Assembly: GCF_011046975.1 (NCBI RefSeq)
Contig: NZ_CP049253.1
Span: 2,108,001 to 2,172,000, forward strand
Direction of reading: 5' to 3'
Source of the DNA: Microbacterium amylolyticum
GTDB lineage: Bacteria > Actinomycetota > Actinomycetes > Actinomycetales > Microbacteriaceae
Length of the DNA: 64,000 nucleotides
The position numbers and the translations under genes are program-made. Below, piece after piece: positions 38,036 to 46,923 of this stretch (positions within the stretch are counted from its first letter, which is position 1; every line of letters starts with the position of its first letter). Under the pieces are notes generated by a model. The model did no database searches. It had not been told where the DNA came from and saw nothing but the letters and a program-made list of their open reading frames with translations.

Positions 38036-39310
38036 ATGAGCGGGCCAGCTAACCGCATCGTGCCTGCCGCGCGTCACTCCTCGAGTCGTCGTCCAGGGGT
38101 CCTGTCTCGCGGGCTCAAGGGCGCCGCTCTCGTGCTGTCCGCGGTTCTCGTCTCCGTGCTCGGCGTCGGCGGTTTCGTTTATGCCGATCTCACGTCCACC
38201 CTGAACAGGAACTCGGTCGTGCTCGAAGGGCAGGACGGGCCGGACGCCCCGCATATCGACGTGCTGCCGAATAAGGCCGTGAACATCCTCCTCGCGGGCG
38301 TCGACGCCTGCGAAACCGACTACCTGGACTTCTTCGGCGGGCGCTGCACAGAAGAGTTGGCGCAGCAGCAGGAAGATACCTACGCGGGCGTTCTCAACGA
38401 TGTGAACATGTTGCTGCACATCTCGCCGGAACCGCGTCGCGTGACCGTGATCAGCATTCCCCGCGACATGATGACATCGCGTCCCGCCTGCACGGATGCG
38501 ACGGGCAACGAGACATGGCCGGTTGACGTCGCGGCGTTCAACGAGTCCTACGGAGCGGGTGGCCTGCCGTGCGTTGTTCGCACGGCAGAAGAGCTCACGG
38601 GCATGTCGATCGACCACGCCGCGATGCTCACCTGGGGTGGCGTGATCGAAATCACGAACGCGATCGGCGGGGTCGAGGTGTGCGTTGCCGAGCCCATCAA
38701 CGATCCCCAGCACACGGGCCTCGTGCTCGACGCCGGAACGCATAACATGCAGGGGCTTCAGGCGCTCCAGTTCCTGCGGGTGCGAACGAGCATTGGCGAT
38801 GGATCAGACCTCTCGCGCATCAGCAACCAGCAGGTCTACATGGGATCGCTGGCGCAGAAGCTCGTCAGCGAAGAGACCCTGACGGATGTTGTCACTCTTC
38901 TGCGCCTCGCCAGGGCCGTTGTCGACAACGCAACGGTGTCCACCGGGCTCACGAACCCCGTGTCGATGGTGCAGATCGCGCAGGCGGCAGCGAGCGTTCC
39001 GCTGGAAGATTTCGCCTTCGTGCAGTTCCCCGCGATCGACTATGCGCCCAACCCCAATAAGGTGGCGCCGGACGTGTACGCGTGGGGCCAGCTGAAGGCT
39101 GTTATCGACGCGAATCAGCCCATTCGCCTGGGTGAAGAATCCGAGCCTGACGACACCCTGGAGCCCGAGCCGTCGGATGCGCCCGAGCCGTCGGATGCGC
39201 CCGAGCCGTTCCCGACAGCGACTCCGACGCCTGACGTGGAGCTACCGGACAATCTGCGCGGTTCAACGGCGGACGACACCGTCAGTTGCGACGACCAGGG
39301 CCTGTTCTGA
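38036..39310 (+). CDS. LytR-CpsA-Psr (LCP) family protein
   Basis: 424 residues. Membrane-anchored (TM about 30-52) enzymes that attach polyprenyl-linked wall polymers to peptidoglycan. The LCP core is recognised from NILLAGVDACETD, NDVNMLLHIS, VISIPRDMM, AAFNESYGAGG, TGMSIDHAAML, AIGGVEVC, LQFLRVRT and DLSRISNQQVYM. In the R-x-D-x-x-M position many members have Arg before N-D; here Leu (GVLNDVNM), a deviation worth noting. The C-terminal tail has repeats of EPSDAPEPSDA. It stands between two tRNA-Ser genes. Confidence 0.88.
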   Translation: MSGPANRIVPAARHSSSRRPGVLSRGLKGAALVLSAVLVSVLGVGGFVYADLTSTLNRNSVVLEGQDGPDAPHIDVLPNKAVNILLAGVDACETDYLDFFGGRCTEELAQQQEDTYAGVLNDVNMLLHISPEPRRVTVISIPRDMMTSRPACTDATGNETWPVDVAAFNESYGAGGLPCVVRTAEELTGMSIDHAAMLTWGGVIEITNAIGGVEVCVAEPINDPQHTGLVLDAGTHNMQGLQALQFLRVRTSIGDGSDLSRISNQQVYMGSLAQKLVSEETLTDVVTLLRLARAVVDNATVSTGLTNPVSMVQIAQAAASVPLEDFAFVQFPAIDYAPNPNKVAPDVYAWGQLKAVIDANQPIRLGEESEPDDTLEPEPSDAPEPSDAPEPFPTATPTPDVELPDNLRGSTADDTVSCDDQGLF

Positions 39311-39378
39311 CACGCCGTTTCGACGTCTCGGTCGCGAGGCGGTATGATTGTGCGAGTGCCCACCTGGTGGTGCACGGA

Positions 39379-39470
39379 GGAGACGTGCCGGAGCGGCCGA
39401 ACGGACTTCACTGCTAATGAAGGGTCGGGGTTAAACTCGACCGGGGGTTCAAATCCCCCCGTCTCCGCCA
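39379..39470 (+). tRNA. tRNA-Ser (GCT), CCA encoded
   Basis: Acceptor GGAGACG/CGTCTCC with discriminator G, anticodon loop CTGCTAA giving GCT, long variable arm, T-arm GGGGGTTCAAATCCCCC. Unlike the other tRNAs here the 3' CCA is in the DNA (39468-39470). Confidence 0.95.
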
Positions 39471-39476
39471 GTGTGC

Positions 39477-39520
39477 AAGACCCCTCGATCCCTGTGTTTA
39501 TGCGGGATCGAGGGGTCTTT
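39477..39520 (+). terminator. Terminator after tRNA-Ser
   Basis: A 16-bp stem (AAGACCCCTCGATCCC / GGGATCGAGGGGTCTT) with an 11-nt loop and a short T run, seven bases after the tRNA. Confidence 0.9.
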
Positions 39521-39573
39521 GCGTTGGCGGTGCCGTGACACGGCGTCAACGTATGAGCTGGCGCGCCCTGCGT

Positions 39574-39653
39574 CCTAACGAAGGAAGAATTGCGGCGAAA
39601 CGATCTCAGAGGGCGGAAATCGCGGCGTGGCCGCGCAGATATCCTTCGTTCGG
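39574..39653. repeat. Inverted-repeat element, copy B
   Basis: About 80 bp starting CCTAACGAAGGAA and ending TCCTTCGTTCGGG; read on the minus strand it aligns end to end with copy A at 14960-15041, sharing termini, spacing and CGTTTCGCCG. The left terminal repeat here is slightly degraded. Confidence 0.75.
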
Positions 39654-39739
39654 GAAGCCGCGCCGCTAGCGCCAGTGGCCACGCCCGGGCCGGGAGGCGT
39701 TCCAGGCATCGACTGTGTCGGGAAATCCGACGCCGGGCG

Positions 39740-40387
39740 TCAGGCGCCGGCTGCCCAGTGGGCGAGGCGGGTGATGAGGGCGTGGTGCGCCGGGGAGTCG
39801 TAGGAGCGGGCGTCGTGGCCCAGCAGGTCCACGGCAATGCGGGAGTTTCCGTGTGATCGGGTCCAGACGACGGGGTGATTGATGCCGTCGTGCTCGTGAA
39901 CCGCGACGACGTCACGCGGTCCGAACTGCTGCATGTAGGCGTAGCGCTCGTCGAAGGCCGTGAGGGGCTCCGTGTCCGCCAGGGGATGGGGTGCCCACGA
40001 GAATGTTGCGTTCGAGATGGGCGGGTGCATCGACAGCCCCGGCACCCACATGCCGCCGACCGCGATGGGCCACGACGGATAGTCGCGCAGAGACGAGAGC
40101 GACGTGTGCATCGCGAGAACGCCGATGCCGCGCTTCAGCGCCTCGTCGAGACCGGTGATCGCTGCGACGGGAGCTCCCAGCGGAAGCGGGTCATGGCGCC
40201 AGGGATCTCCCGCGTTGACGGCGAGGAGGTTGGCGTCGCCGATACGGGCGAGCGCTTCGTCAACCGGCGCGACCTCGGTGGTGAACCCCGCCTCCGTCAG
40301 CGTTTCCGCGAGGCGCTGGGTTGTTTCGACGAACGGGTGCCAGGGGTCGGTGTATCGTCCCTCGGCGGTGGCGATGAGTGCGCGCAT
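39740..40387 (-). CDS. ThuA-like protein
   Basis: 215 residues. ThuA domain (class I glutamine-amidotransferase-like fold) with GVLAMHTSLSSLRDYPSWP and HPLADTEPLTAFDERYAYM, followed by NHPVVWTRSHGNSRI. ThuA proteins are found in trehalose/disaccharide oxidation loci; the fold lacks a proven general reaction. It lies downstream of the DeoR-type regulator on the same strand and may belong to the carbohydrate locus. Confidence 0.85.
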   Translation of the reverse strand: MRALIATAEGRYTDPWHPFVETTQRLAETLTEAGFTTEVAPVDEALARIGDANLLAVNAGDPWRHDPLPLGAPVAAITGLDEALKRGIGVLAMHTSLSSLRDYPSWPIAVGGMWVPGLSMHPPISNATFSWAPHPLADTEPLTAFDERYAYMQQFGPRDVVAVHEHDGINHPVVWTRSHGNSRIAVDLLGHDARSYDSPAHHALITRLAHWAAGA

Positions 40388-40440
40388 GTCTCCATCACAT
40401 CACGGACAGCGCTTTCCCGCTGAGTTGCGGACCCGCCGTT

Positions 40441-41538
40441 TTACCCTGCCTGCCGCGCTGTTGACGAGCGCACGTTGAGCGCGGGCGCCACGGTTACCTG
40501 GTGCGACGGGCGATCCGGTGCGGCGATGCGCTGCACAAGAAGGTCGAGGGCGGAGCGACCCAGGTGCGCACGTGGCGGAGCCACAGCGGTTAGCGGCGGG
40601 GTGAACATCTCGGCCACCTCATCGTCATAGGCGACGATCGACAGATCACCCGGAATCGACAGTCCGCGCGCATTCGCCACGTCGACGATCGCCATCGCCT
40701 CACGATCGGAGTGCACGAGAAGGCCCGTCGCCTCCGCTTCGAGAACGGTGTCGATGACGTTGCCAACGGCGGCGAAGAATCCGCTGTCTGCACGATCGGG
40801 AAGCATGCGGGCGATGACATCCCCCTGGGCAAGTTCCAGTTCGGTGCATGCCGCGCGCCACCCCGCGACGATTTTGCGTGAGGTGGGGGAGCTGTGCGTG
40901 AGCACGAGGCCCAGCCGGCGGTGTCCGAGTGAGGCCAGGTGGCGAACGGCGAGAACAGCGCCCAGCGCGTGATCGGTGACAACGGAATCCACCGGCGCGC
41001 CCGTCTCACGCGCAACGGCCTCGCGTTCGGCAAATACGAACGGCAAACCGGATCCGTGGAGCCACGAGATCACATCGGCCGAGTGGGAGGCGTCGGTGTT
41101 GGGCGCGACGACGAAGCCCGAAACTCCCTCGGTCTCCCGCATTCGCTCGAGCACGGGGCGTTCGTCCTGAAGCCCGTAGGAGGTTCCGCGTACAAGCAGC
41201 GAGATGCCTCGCGACTCGGCCTCGCGCGACATCCCCCGGATCACCCGCGGCCAATAGAAGTCCAGGGACGGAACGAGAACTCCGATCGTGCGCGTTCCCG
41301 GGTGTGGGTGTGACAGTGACGCGGCTGAGGGGATGCCGGCGGGCGGCGGAACGGCCCCTCCGTGCACCCGCACGAGCAACCCCTCGACCTCCATCTGCTG
41401 CAGATCGCGCCGCAGCGTGACGGGGGAGACATCGAGGATGTCGGCGAGATGTGCGTTGCGTACGGCGCCGTCATCGGCGAGCATGCGCAGAATGCGGGAG
41501 CGCCGCGATGTTGCCAGCGGCGAGGAGGAATCGGTCAT
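40441..41538 (-). CDS. DeoR-type HTH regulator with LacI-type sensor domain
   Basis: 365 residues. N-terminal DeoR winged helix (RRSRILRMLADDG, LDVSPVTLRRDLQQME, LLVRVHGGAVPP) over about 1-68, then a periplasmic-binding-protein-like sensor typical of LacI/GalR (TIGVLVPSLDFYWPRVIRG, FVFAERE, SVVTDHALGAVLAVRHLASLGHRR-type text, LSIVAYDD). Such a hybrid binds a sugar in the sensor and DNA by the DeoR head. ATGA overlap with the upstream heparinase gene, so the pair is one transcript. Likely represses the divergent DUF2264/ABC operon. Confidence 0.88.
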   Translation of the reverse strand: MTDSSSPLATSRRSRILRMLADDGAVRNAHLADILDVSPVTLRRDLQQMEVEGLLVRVHGGAVPPPAGIPSAASLSHPHPGTRTIGVLVPSLDFYWPRVIRGMSREAESRGISLLVRGTSYGLQDERPVLERMRETEGVSGFVVAPNTDASHSADVISWLHGSGLPFVFAEREAVARETGAPVDSVVTDHALGAVLAVRHLASLGHRRLGLVLTHSSPTSRKIVAGWRAACTELELAQGDVIARMLPDRADSGFFAAVGNVIDTVLEAEATGLLVHSDREAMAIVDVANARGLSIPGDLSIVAYDDEVAEMFTPPLTAVAPPRAHLGRSALDLLVQRIAAPDRPSHQVTVAPALNVRSSTARQAG

Positions 41539-43481
41539 TGCGGTATCCCCTGAACAGTCTGCCGCGCGGTCACGGCGAAGGAAGTGCGGTCGGTCACATC
41601 AATGTCGAGGCGGGTCAGGCTCTGGCCCCAGACCTCGGTCATCATCGGGTCGTCGAGCGGGCGCGGGGTGAGCCGCGCGGCAGCGGTAGGATCCCAATCG
41701 AGACGAATCGGGGGAGCATCACCGAGGGGGGTGATCATGGCGGAGCCCTCTTCGAGGGCAACGTCACCCGCCAGCAGGAAACGCACCTGCGTCGGGCGAT
41801 CTGCATCAGCGGCGCGCTCCCACTCGTCCGTGATCGTGACACGCGAATCGACGCGGTCGAGCGCGGCCGTACGCACCCAGGAGCGGAGGGTGGGGGCATC
41901 GTATGCGCCCGAGATGTCGAGGCTGAGCTGGTCCCGGTCTGCGGACGTTTCGTGGGCGACGCGGGACGCGCCGCGATCTCGTCCGACGCTCTGGCCCGAG
42001 CCGTCGATGAACGGAACGCTGTGCCATTCGCTCTGCATTGGCCACAGCTCATAGCGGCCGGGGCCGAAGGTGCGCGCGTCATACGTGGGACGCCCGGGAT
42101 CGACGATGACGGGAACGCCGTCCGAGGCGACGATGACCGAACCGACATCGTTGTGGTTGTGGTTCTCGCCGTTGTGCCCGCCCTTGACGACAAGGCTGAG
42201 CCCGCGTGCTGAGCCCGCGTGTTCACGGGCGACCAGCATCTGGGTGGATTCCAACCACGTCGATGCGGGCAGAGGGGACGCCTCGTGCCGCGCTTCCCGC
42301 CAGGACACATCAGTCACGGCGCGCAGCAGGCGGCCGAGCCCGTCGCGTTCAGCGGCGACGGGCGTTCCGGGGCGGTGGCGCGAGGCTGCGAATGCGGCAG
42401 CGTCGTCCATGCGGGCATGTCGCGCTGCCCTGTGCAGCGCGTGCCAGGGGGCTGCTCCGATCTGCTTCGCCTGTGCGTCGGCGACGCTCACGAACCACTC
42501 GCCTCCCAGGTGCATGCGGTGGGGGAAGGCGATCGTCTCGCGCAGCCGTTCGACGCCGGCGATTGCGTCGAGCACGCCGTCCGACGCATGGACAAGAACG
42601 TCGAGCGCCTCCAGCAGGCGGCAGGCACCGTTCCACCAGTAGCCGTAGCCCTCGTCGATGGCGCCATCGACCGGCAGCGTTGCGACGTAGGCGTCCATGC
42701 CCTCGAGGGCGAGCGTGATGACCCTCGCGCGTTGTTCCCGCTCCTCATCGCCGTCGAGCAGCCGCAGCGCCCCGACGATCACGTTTCCGTGGATCCAGGG
42801 GTTCCAGTTGTGCGCGGCTCCCGGGGTGCCGGTCCAGTGCCAGTCTCGTCTGGTCAGGAATGGGCGGAAGATCCGGATGCGTGCCTCGTACCGGATCCGC
42901 TCCCGCACGCCGGGGTAGTGGGACTCGAGCGCATCGCCGAGCGCCTGGTCCAGCCACGCCAGTTGCGCAACGACCTCTCCGGCGCCGAGATCGAGGTAGG
43001 GTGACGCGGCATCGGGCAGAACGAGACCATTCCGCGCGTAGGCGTCGTCGTGCGCGGGCCAGCACCATGAGCTCTGCTCGCAGAGCAGTATCACGCCGTC
43101 GACTACGTCGGCCAGCATTTCCTCATCCCCGGCGGCAGCGAGAACCGCGGCGCGGGTCAGACGGTCCTGGCGGGCGAAGGCTGCCGTCTCCCACGTGATG
43201 CGATCGCCGTCGCCGTGAAAGCGGGCCGCATCGTGGGCGAGGGGCTGGGGCCACGGCGTTCCCGACTCCGCTGCCGCGGCAGAGCGGAGGGAGGCGATCG
43301 TCGGCCCGTCGACGGTGTTCGCTGCCCACTGTGATGCGGGAGCGAGCGGCAGAGCGGACGCGGCGGGCGCGAGAACCTCGGCCAGCGCCGCCGCGAGAGT
43401 GTCCCGCGGTGCGCCAATCTGGGCCGCGAGGGCGCTCGTCAGCGGGAAGGCTGGCGCCGTCTCAGCGGAAGTGCACGTCAT
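41535..43481 (-). CDS. Heparinase II/III family protein
   Basis: 648 residues. Alginate-lyase-like alpha/alpha toroid in the first 380 residues (AAHNWNPWIHGNVIVGALRL and YGYWWNGACRLLEALD) and a heparinase II/III-like beta domain with the signature GHNGENHNHNDVGSVIV and WHSVPFIDG. Expected role: beta-elimination of an acidic polysaccharide or oligosaccharide. No signal peptide is visible, so it likely acts on imported oligosaccharides. Divergent from the transporter operon and coupled to the regulator. Confidence 0.88.
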   Translation of the reverse strand: MTCTSAETAPAFPLTSALAAQIGAPRDTLAAALAEVLAPAASALPLAPASQWAANTVDGPTIASLRSAAAAESGTPWPQPLAHDAARFHGDGDRITWETAAFARQDRLTRAAVLAAAGDEEMLADVVDGVILLCEQSSWCWPAHDDAYARNGLVLPDAASPYLDLGAGEVVAQLAWLDQALGDALESHYPGVRERIRYEARIRIFRPFLTRRDWHWTGTPGAAHNWNPWIHGNVIVGALRLLDGDEEREQRARVITLALEGMDAYVATLPVDGAIDEGYGYWWNGACRLLEALDVLVHASDGVLDAIAGVERLRETIAFPHRMHLGGEWFVSVADAQAKQIGAAPWHALHRAARHARMDDAAAFAASRHRPGTPVAAERDGLGRLLRAVTDVSWREARHEASPLPASTWLESTQMLVAREHAGSARGLSLVVKGGHNGENHNHNDVGSVIVASDGVPVIVDPGRPTYDARTFGPGRYELWPMQSEWHSVPFIDGSGQSVGRDRGASRVAHETSADRDQLSLDISGAYDAPTLRSWVRTAALDRVDSRVTITDEWERAADADRPTQVRFLLAGDVALEEGSAMITPLGDAPPIRLDWDPTAAARLTPRPLDDPMMTEVWGQSLTRLDIDVTDRTSFAVTARQTVQGIPQ

Positions 43482-43514
43482 CGTGTTCCTTTCCAGGCGG
43501 TCGTTCTGGCGCGT

Positions 43515-43597
43515 GTAAACGATCGTAAACGATCGAGAAAGAAAAATCTGTACTTGTTGTGAGCGTAATCGCTTGTTACTTTCGGAAAGCGCTCACC
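43515..43597. promoter_or_regulatory. Operator region between heparinase and DUF2264 genes
   Basis: In the divergent gap: a perfect tandem GTAAACGATC x2 (43515-43534, one helical turn apart, containing ACGATCGT palindrome), and a separated inverted repeat GTGAGCG (43559-43565) ... CGCTCAC (43590-43596). Both are plausible binding sites of the local DeoR/LacI-hybrid regulator controlling both directions. Assignment is inference. Confidence 0.55.
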
Positions 43598-43622
43598 GAT
43601 GAGGCGTTTCGAAGGAGAAACT

Positions 43623-45578
43623 GTGCAGCACGATACGACGCCGACCGGCACCTGGTCCCGCGACCGCTGGACCGCGTTCGCCGACCGCCTTCTCGAGGGC
43701 GCCATGGCGTATGCCTCCGAGGGCTGCGGGCGCATCACCCCGCCCGGAGAAGCGGGGGGATACGGCCGCGACGTCGATGGCCTCGAGGGCTTTGCGCGCA
43801 GCTTCCTCATCGCGGGTTTTCGCATCGCTGGCGAGCGCGGACAGGGCGTCGACACGCTCATCGATCACTTCTCCCGCGGCATCGTCAGCGGCGTTGATCC
43901 CGAGGCACCCGATCGCTGGGTGCGCATGGACGAGCACGCCCAGGCAAAGGTGGAGGCGGCATCGATCGCCCTCATTCTGGACATGACCCGGCCTTGGATC
44001 TGGGACAAGCTCGACAGCCTCACCCAGGAGCGCGTCGTCGCGTACCTCGCCCCCGTTGTCGGAGACGACACGTACCCACGCACGAACTGGCTCTGGTTCC
44101 GCGTTGTTGTCGAGACTTTCCTGCGCTCGGTCGGGGGACCCTGGTCTCAGCGCGATATCGACGCCGACCTTGCGCTGCACGACGACCTGGTGCGCGAAGA
44201 CGGCTGGATCACCGACGGCGAGGGGCGCTCGTACGATCACTACGTCGGATGGGCGCTGCACCTGTACCCCGTTCTCTGGTCGCGGATGCGCGGCGCACGC
44301 GATCTCGTTGGCGACCGCACACGCGCAGACATCGCGGCGCTCGACCGCTATCTGGTTGACGCCCTGCACCTCGTCGGAGCCGACGGATCACCCCTCTTCC
44401 AGGGCCGCAGTCTCATCTATCGATTCGCGGCAGCGGCGCCGTTCTGGGCCGGCGTGATCGCCGAGGTTCCCTCAACAGGCGCCGGAGCGCTACGCCACGC
44501 GGCGGAGCGCATCACCCGGCACTTCGACACCAGCGGTGCGCCCGATGAGCGGGATCTGCTGACGATCGGCTGGCACCACGAGTGGCGCCAGCTCGCACAG
44601 TCATACTCCGGCCCCGGTTCGCCCTACTGGGCCGCGAAGGGGCTGCTCGGAATTGCCCTTCCCGCCGATCACCCGGTCTGGCAAGCGGCACACGCACCCC
44701 TCCCGGCGGAAGAACGCGACAGCGTCCGCGCTATTTCCGCTCCCGGTTGGGCCGTTTCGGTCACCGCGGCTGATGGCATCGTGCGCATCGCCAACCACGG
44801 CACCGACCACGCCGAAGAAGGTTCGCTCGGAGGCGACTCTCCTCTGTACGCCCGCCTCGGCTACTCCACCGTGACGAGCCCCCTCCTCGACGACGACGCG
44901 TGGCGCAACCCCCTCGACCAGAGCGTCACCCTGATCGGACCCGGCGGCGAGGTCACACACCGCTCGGGGATGACGCGCCTGCAGGTATCGGCGGACGACG
45001 AAACCGCCGTCGCCGCTTCCTCCTGGGATGCACACGTGATCGCGCCGGACGAAAAGCAGCAGCGCCACGGATCCGGGCTTGCGGGCCAGGCAAACGTGAT
45101 CGCGCGCGTGACCGCCGTATCCGTTCTGCGCGGCGCGTGGGAACTGCGATTCGTCCGCGTTGACGATGCCCCCGCCGACGACGCGGCATGGCGCATGCGG
45201 TGGGGAGGGTGGGCGCTCTCCGGAGACGAGCCGACGGCCAGCGCCGACGGCAACGTCGCCCGTGCCGAGAACGATCGCCACATCAGCCTGCTTCGCGCCG
45301 TCGACATGCCGGCCGAGCCTGCCATCGTCACCCGCACGGACGCGACGCCGCTCGGACCCGTCACGGCGATTCCGACGCTCACAACGGAGGTCGCCCCCGG
45401 ACAGTGGATGACGGCGCAGCTCACCCTGGCCGGCCGTGAGACCACGGGAGCACGCGGCGCTGCGACGGCCGACCTCACCGGCACGACCAACGGCGGCACC
45501 CGAGCCCACATCACCTGGCCGGATGGCCACACGACACAGACACTTCTCCCCCTTCACGCATCGGCCCCCGGCGCGTGA
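43623..45578 (+). CDS. DUF2264 domain protein
   Basis: 651 residues from GTG 43623, chosen for GAAGGAG 5 bases ahead; a start at 43599 precedes that site. The DUF2264 toroid is recognised from GGYGRDVDGLEGFARS, NTWLWFRVVVET-like text at 152-165 (TNWLWFRVVVETFL), WITDGEGRSYDHYVGWALHLYP. The family is found beside heparinases and sugar transporters in polysaccharide loci; it probably hydrolyses or cleaves an acidic sugar, unproven. First gene of the plus-strand operon to 50462. Confidence 0.86.
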   Translation: MQHDTTPTGTWSRDRWTAFADRLLEGAMAYASEGCGRITPPGEAGGYGRDVDGLEGFARSFLIAGFRIAGERGQGVDTLIDHFSRGIVSGVDPEAPDRWVRMDEHAQAKVEAASIALILDMTRPWIWDKLDSLTQERVVAYLAPVVGDDTYPRTNWLWFRVVVETFLRSVGGPWSQRDIDADLALHDDLVREDGWITDGEGRSYDHYVGWALHLYPVLWSRMRGARDLVGDRTRADIAALDRYLVDALHLVGADGSPLFQGRSLIYRFAAAAPFWAGVIAEVPSTGAGALRHAAERITRHFDTSGAPDERDLLTIGWHHEWRQLAQSYSGPGSPYWAAKGLLGIALPADHPVWQAAHAPLPAEERDSVRAISAPGWAVSVTAADGIVRIANHGTDHAEEGSLGGDSPLYARLGYSTVTSPLLDDDAWRNPLDQSVTLIGPGGEVTHRSGMTRLQVSADDETAVAASSWDAHVIAPDEKQQRHGSGLAGQANVIARVTAVSVLRGAWELRFVRVDDAPADDAAWRMRWGGWALSGDEPTASADGNVARAENDRHISLLRAVDMPAEPAIVTRTDATPLGPVTAIPTLTTEVAPGQWMTAQLTLAGRETTGARGAATADLTGTTNGGTRAHITWPDGHTTQTLLPLHASAPGA

Positions 45579-45607
45579 GCCATCACATGCAGCAAAGGAG
45601 CAGCATT

Positions 45608-46894
45608 ATGAACACCCGAATCATCGCCTCCGCAGCGGCGCTCGCCGCCGGAACCCTCGTCCTCGCCAGCTGTGGCGGATCCGGCGGCGACGCCGACGGT
45701 AGCGGCGACGCGACAACGCTCAGCGTTGCCGGCTGGAGCGTTGCCACCACACCCGAATTCCAGCTTCTCGCCGACGGTTTCGAAGCACAGAATGAGGGCG
45801 TCACGGTAAACATCGTCGATTACGACCCGAGTGAGTACAACACCCTTCTCACTGCCGACCTCGCCGCCGGATCCGGTCCGGACATCATCACGCAGAAGGA
45901 AGTCAAGTTCGTCACGACCTTCCAGGAGGGCGGCCAGCTCGCCGACGTCAGCGATGTGAGCCTTCCCGCCGGCATCGGCGGCGCCGAGTCCTATGTGGTC
46001 GACGGCGTCACCTACGCAACGCCGTATCGCCAGGACGCCTGGGTGCTGTTCTACAACGCCGATCTCTTCGACGAGGCAGGCGTTGACACCCCGGACGGCA
46101 CGTGGACGTGGGACGATTACGAGGAAGCGGCACGTCAGATCGCCGACAACACTGACGTGAACGGCACCTACCAGCACTCCTGGCAGTCCGTTCTGCAGGG
46201 CTTTGCGAACGCCCAGTCGCCTGGTGCCGACCTGCTTTCCGGCGAGTACGGATACTTCGCACCGTTCTACGAGCGCGTGCTGCGGATGCAGGACGATGGC
46301 CTGCAGGAGAGTTACAACACCGTCACGGCGAACCAGCTCACTTACCAGGGCGAGTTCGGCCGCCAGCGCGCCGCGATGCTGCCCATGGGAACGTGGTTCG
46401 TCGCGACGCTCATCTCGCAGCAGGCAGCGGGAGAGGCTGATGACTTCACCTGGGGCATCGCACCCATTCCGCAGTTCGACGCATCGACCACCGGCATGGA
46501 CAACACTCCCGTCACGTTCGGTGACCCCACCGGCTTCGCCGTGAACGCCGCGCTCGAGGGTGAAAAGGCGGAGCTGGCCAAGAAGTTCCTCGCGTACGCC
46601 GCCAGCGAAGAAGCAGCCGTTGCCCTCGCCGAAATCGGCATCATGCCGGCAGCGCTCAGCGATGCCGTTGTTGACGCCTACTTCGGATCCGAGGGTGCGC
46701 CCACCGACGAGCTGTCGGCCTTTGCTGTGCAGACGCACGACACCAAGCCCGAGAACCCCACGTCGAACCGCACAACGGCCATTCAGAACATCCTCAACGA
46801 CATGCACTCCGCGATCCTGTCGGGATCGACGGATGTAGATTCTGCGATCGCCGAAGCAGAGCAGCGCGTCGCCAACGAGGTTGCCGCCGACTAA
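45608..46894 (+). CDS. ABC transporter sugar-binding lipoprotein
   Basis: 428 residues from ATG 45608 (AAAGGAG upstream). Lipoprotein signal with Cys22 in LVLASCGG. Family 1 extracellular solute-binding fold: TTPEFQLLADGFEAQ, YNTLLTADLAAGSGPDII, then ATPYRQDAWVLFYNADLF and TWTWDDYEEAARQI. Captures oligosaccharide for the two downstream permeases. Confidence 0.94.
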   Translation: MNTRIIASAAALAAGTLVLASCGGSGGDADGSGDATTLSVAGWSVATTPEFQLLADGFEAQNEGVTVNIVDYDPSEYNTLLTADLAAGSGPDIITQKEVKFVTTFQEGGQLADVSDVSLPAGIGGAESYVVDGVTYATPYRQDAWVLFYNADLFDEAGVDTPDGTWTWDDYEEAARQIADNTDVNGTYQHSWQSVLQGFANAQSPGADLLSGEYGYFAPFYERVLRMQDDGLQESYNTVTANQLTYQGEFGRQRAAMLPMGTWFVATLISQQAAGEADDFTWGIAPIPQFDASTTGMDNTPVTFGDPTGFAVNAALEGEKAELAKKFLAYAASEEAAVALAEIGIMPAALSDAVVDAYFGSEGAPTDELSAFAVQTHDTKPENPTSNRTTAIQNILNDMHSAILSGSTDVDSAIAEAEQRVANEVAAD

Positions 46895-46923
46895 CCGGCG
46901 GGCACTGTCGCACAAGGAGAATC

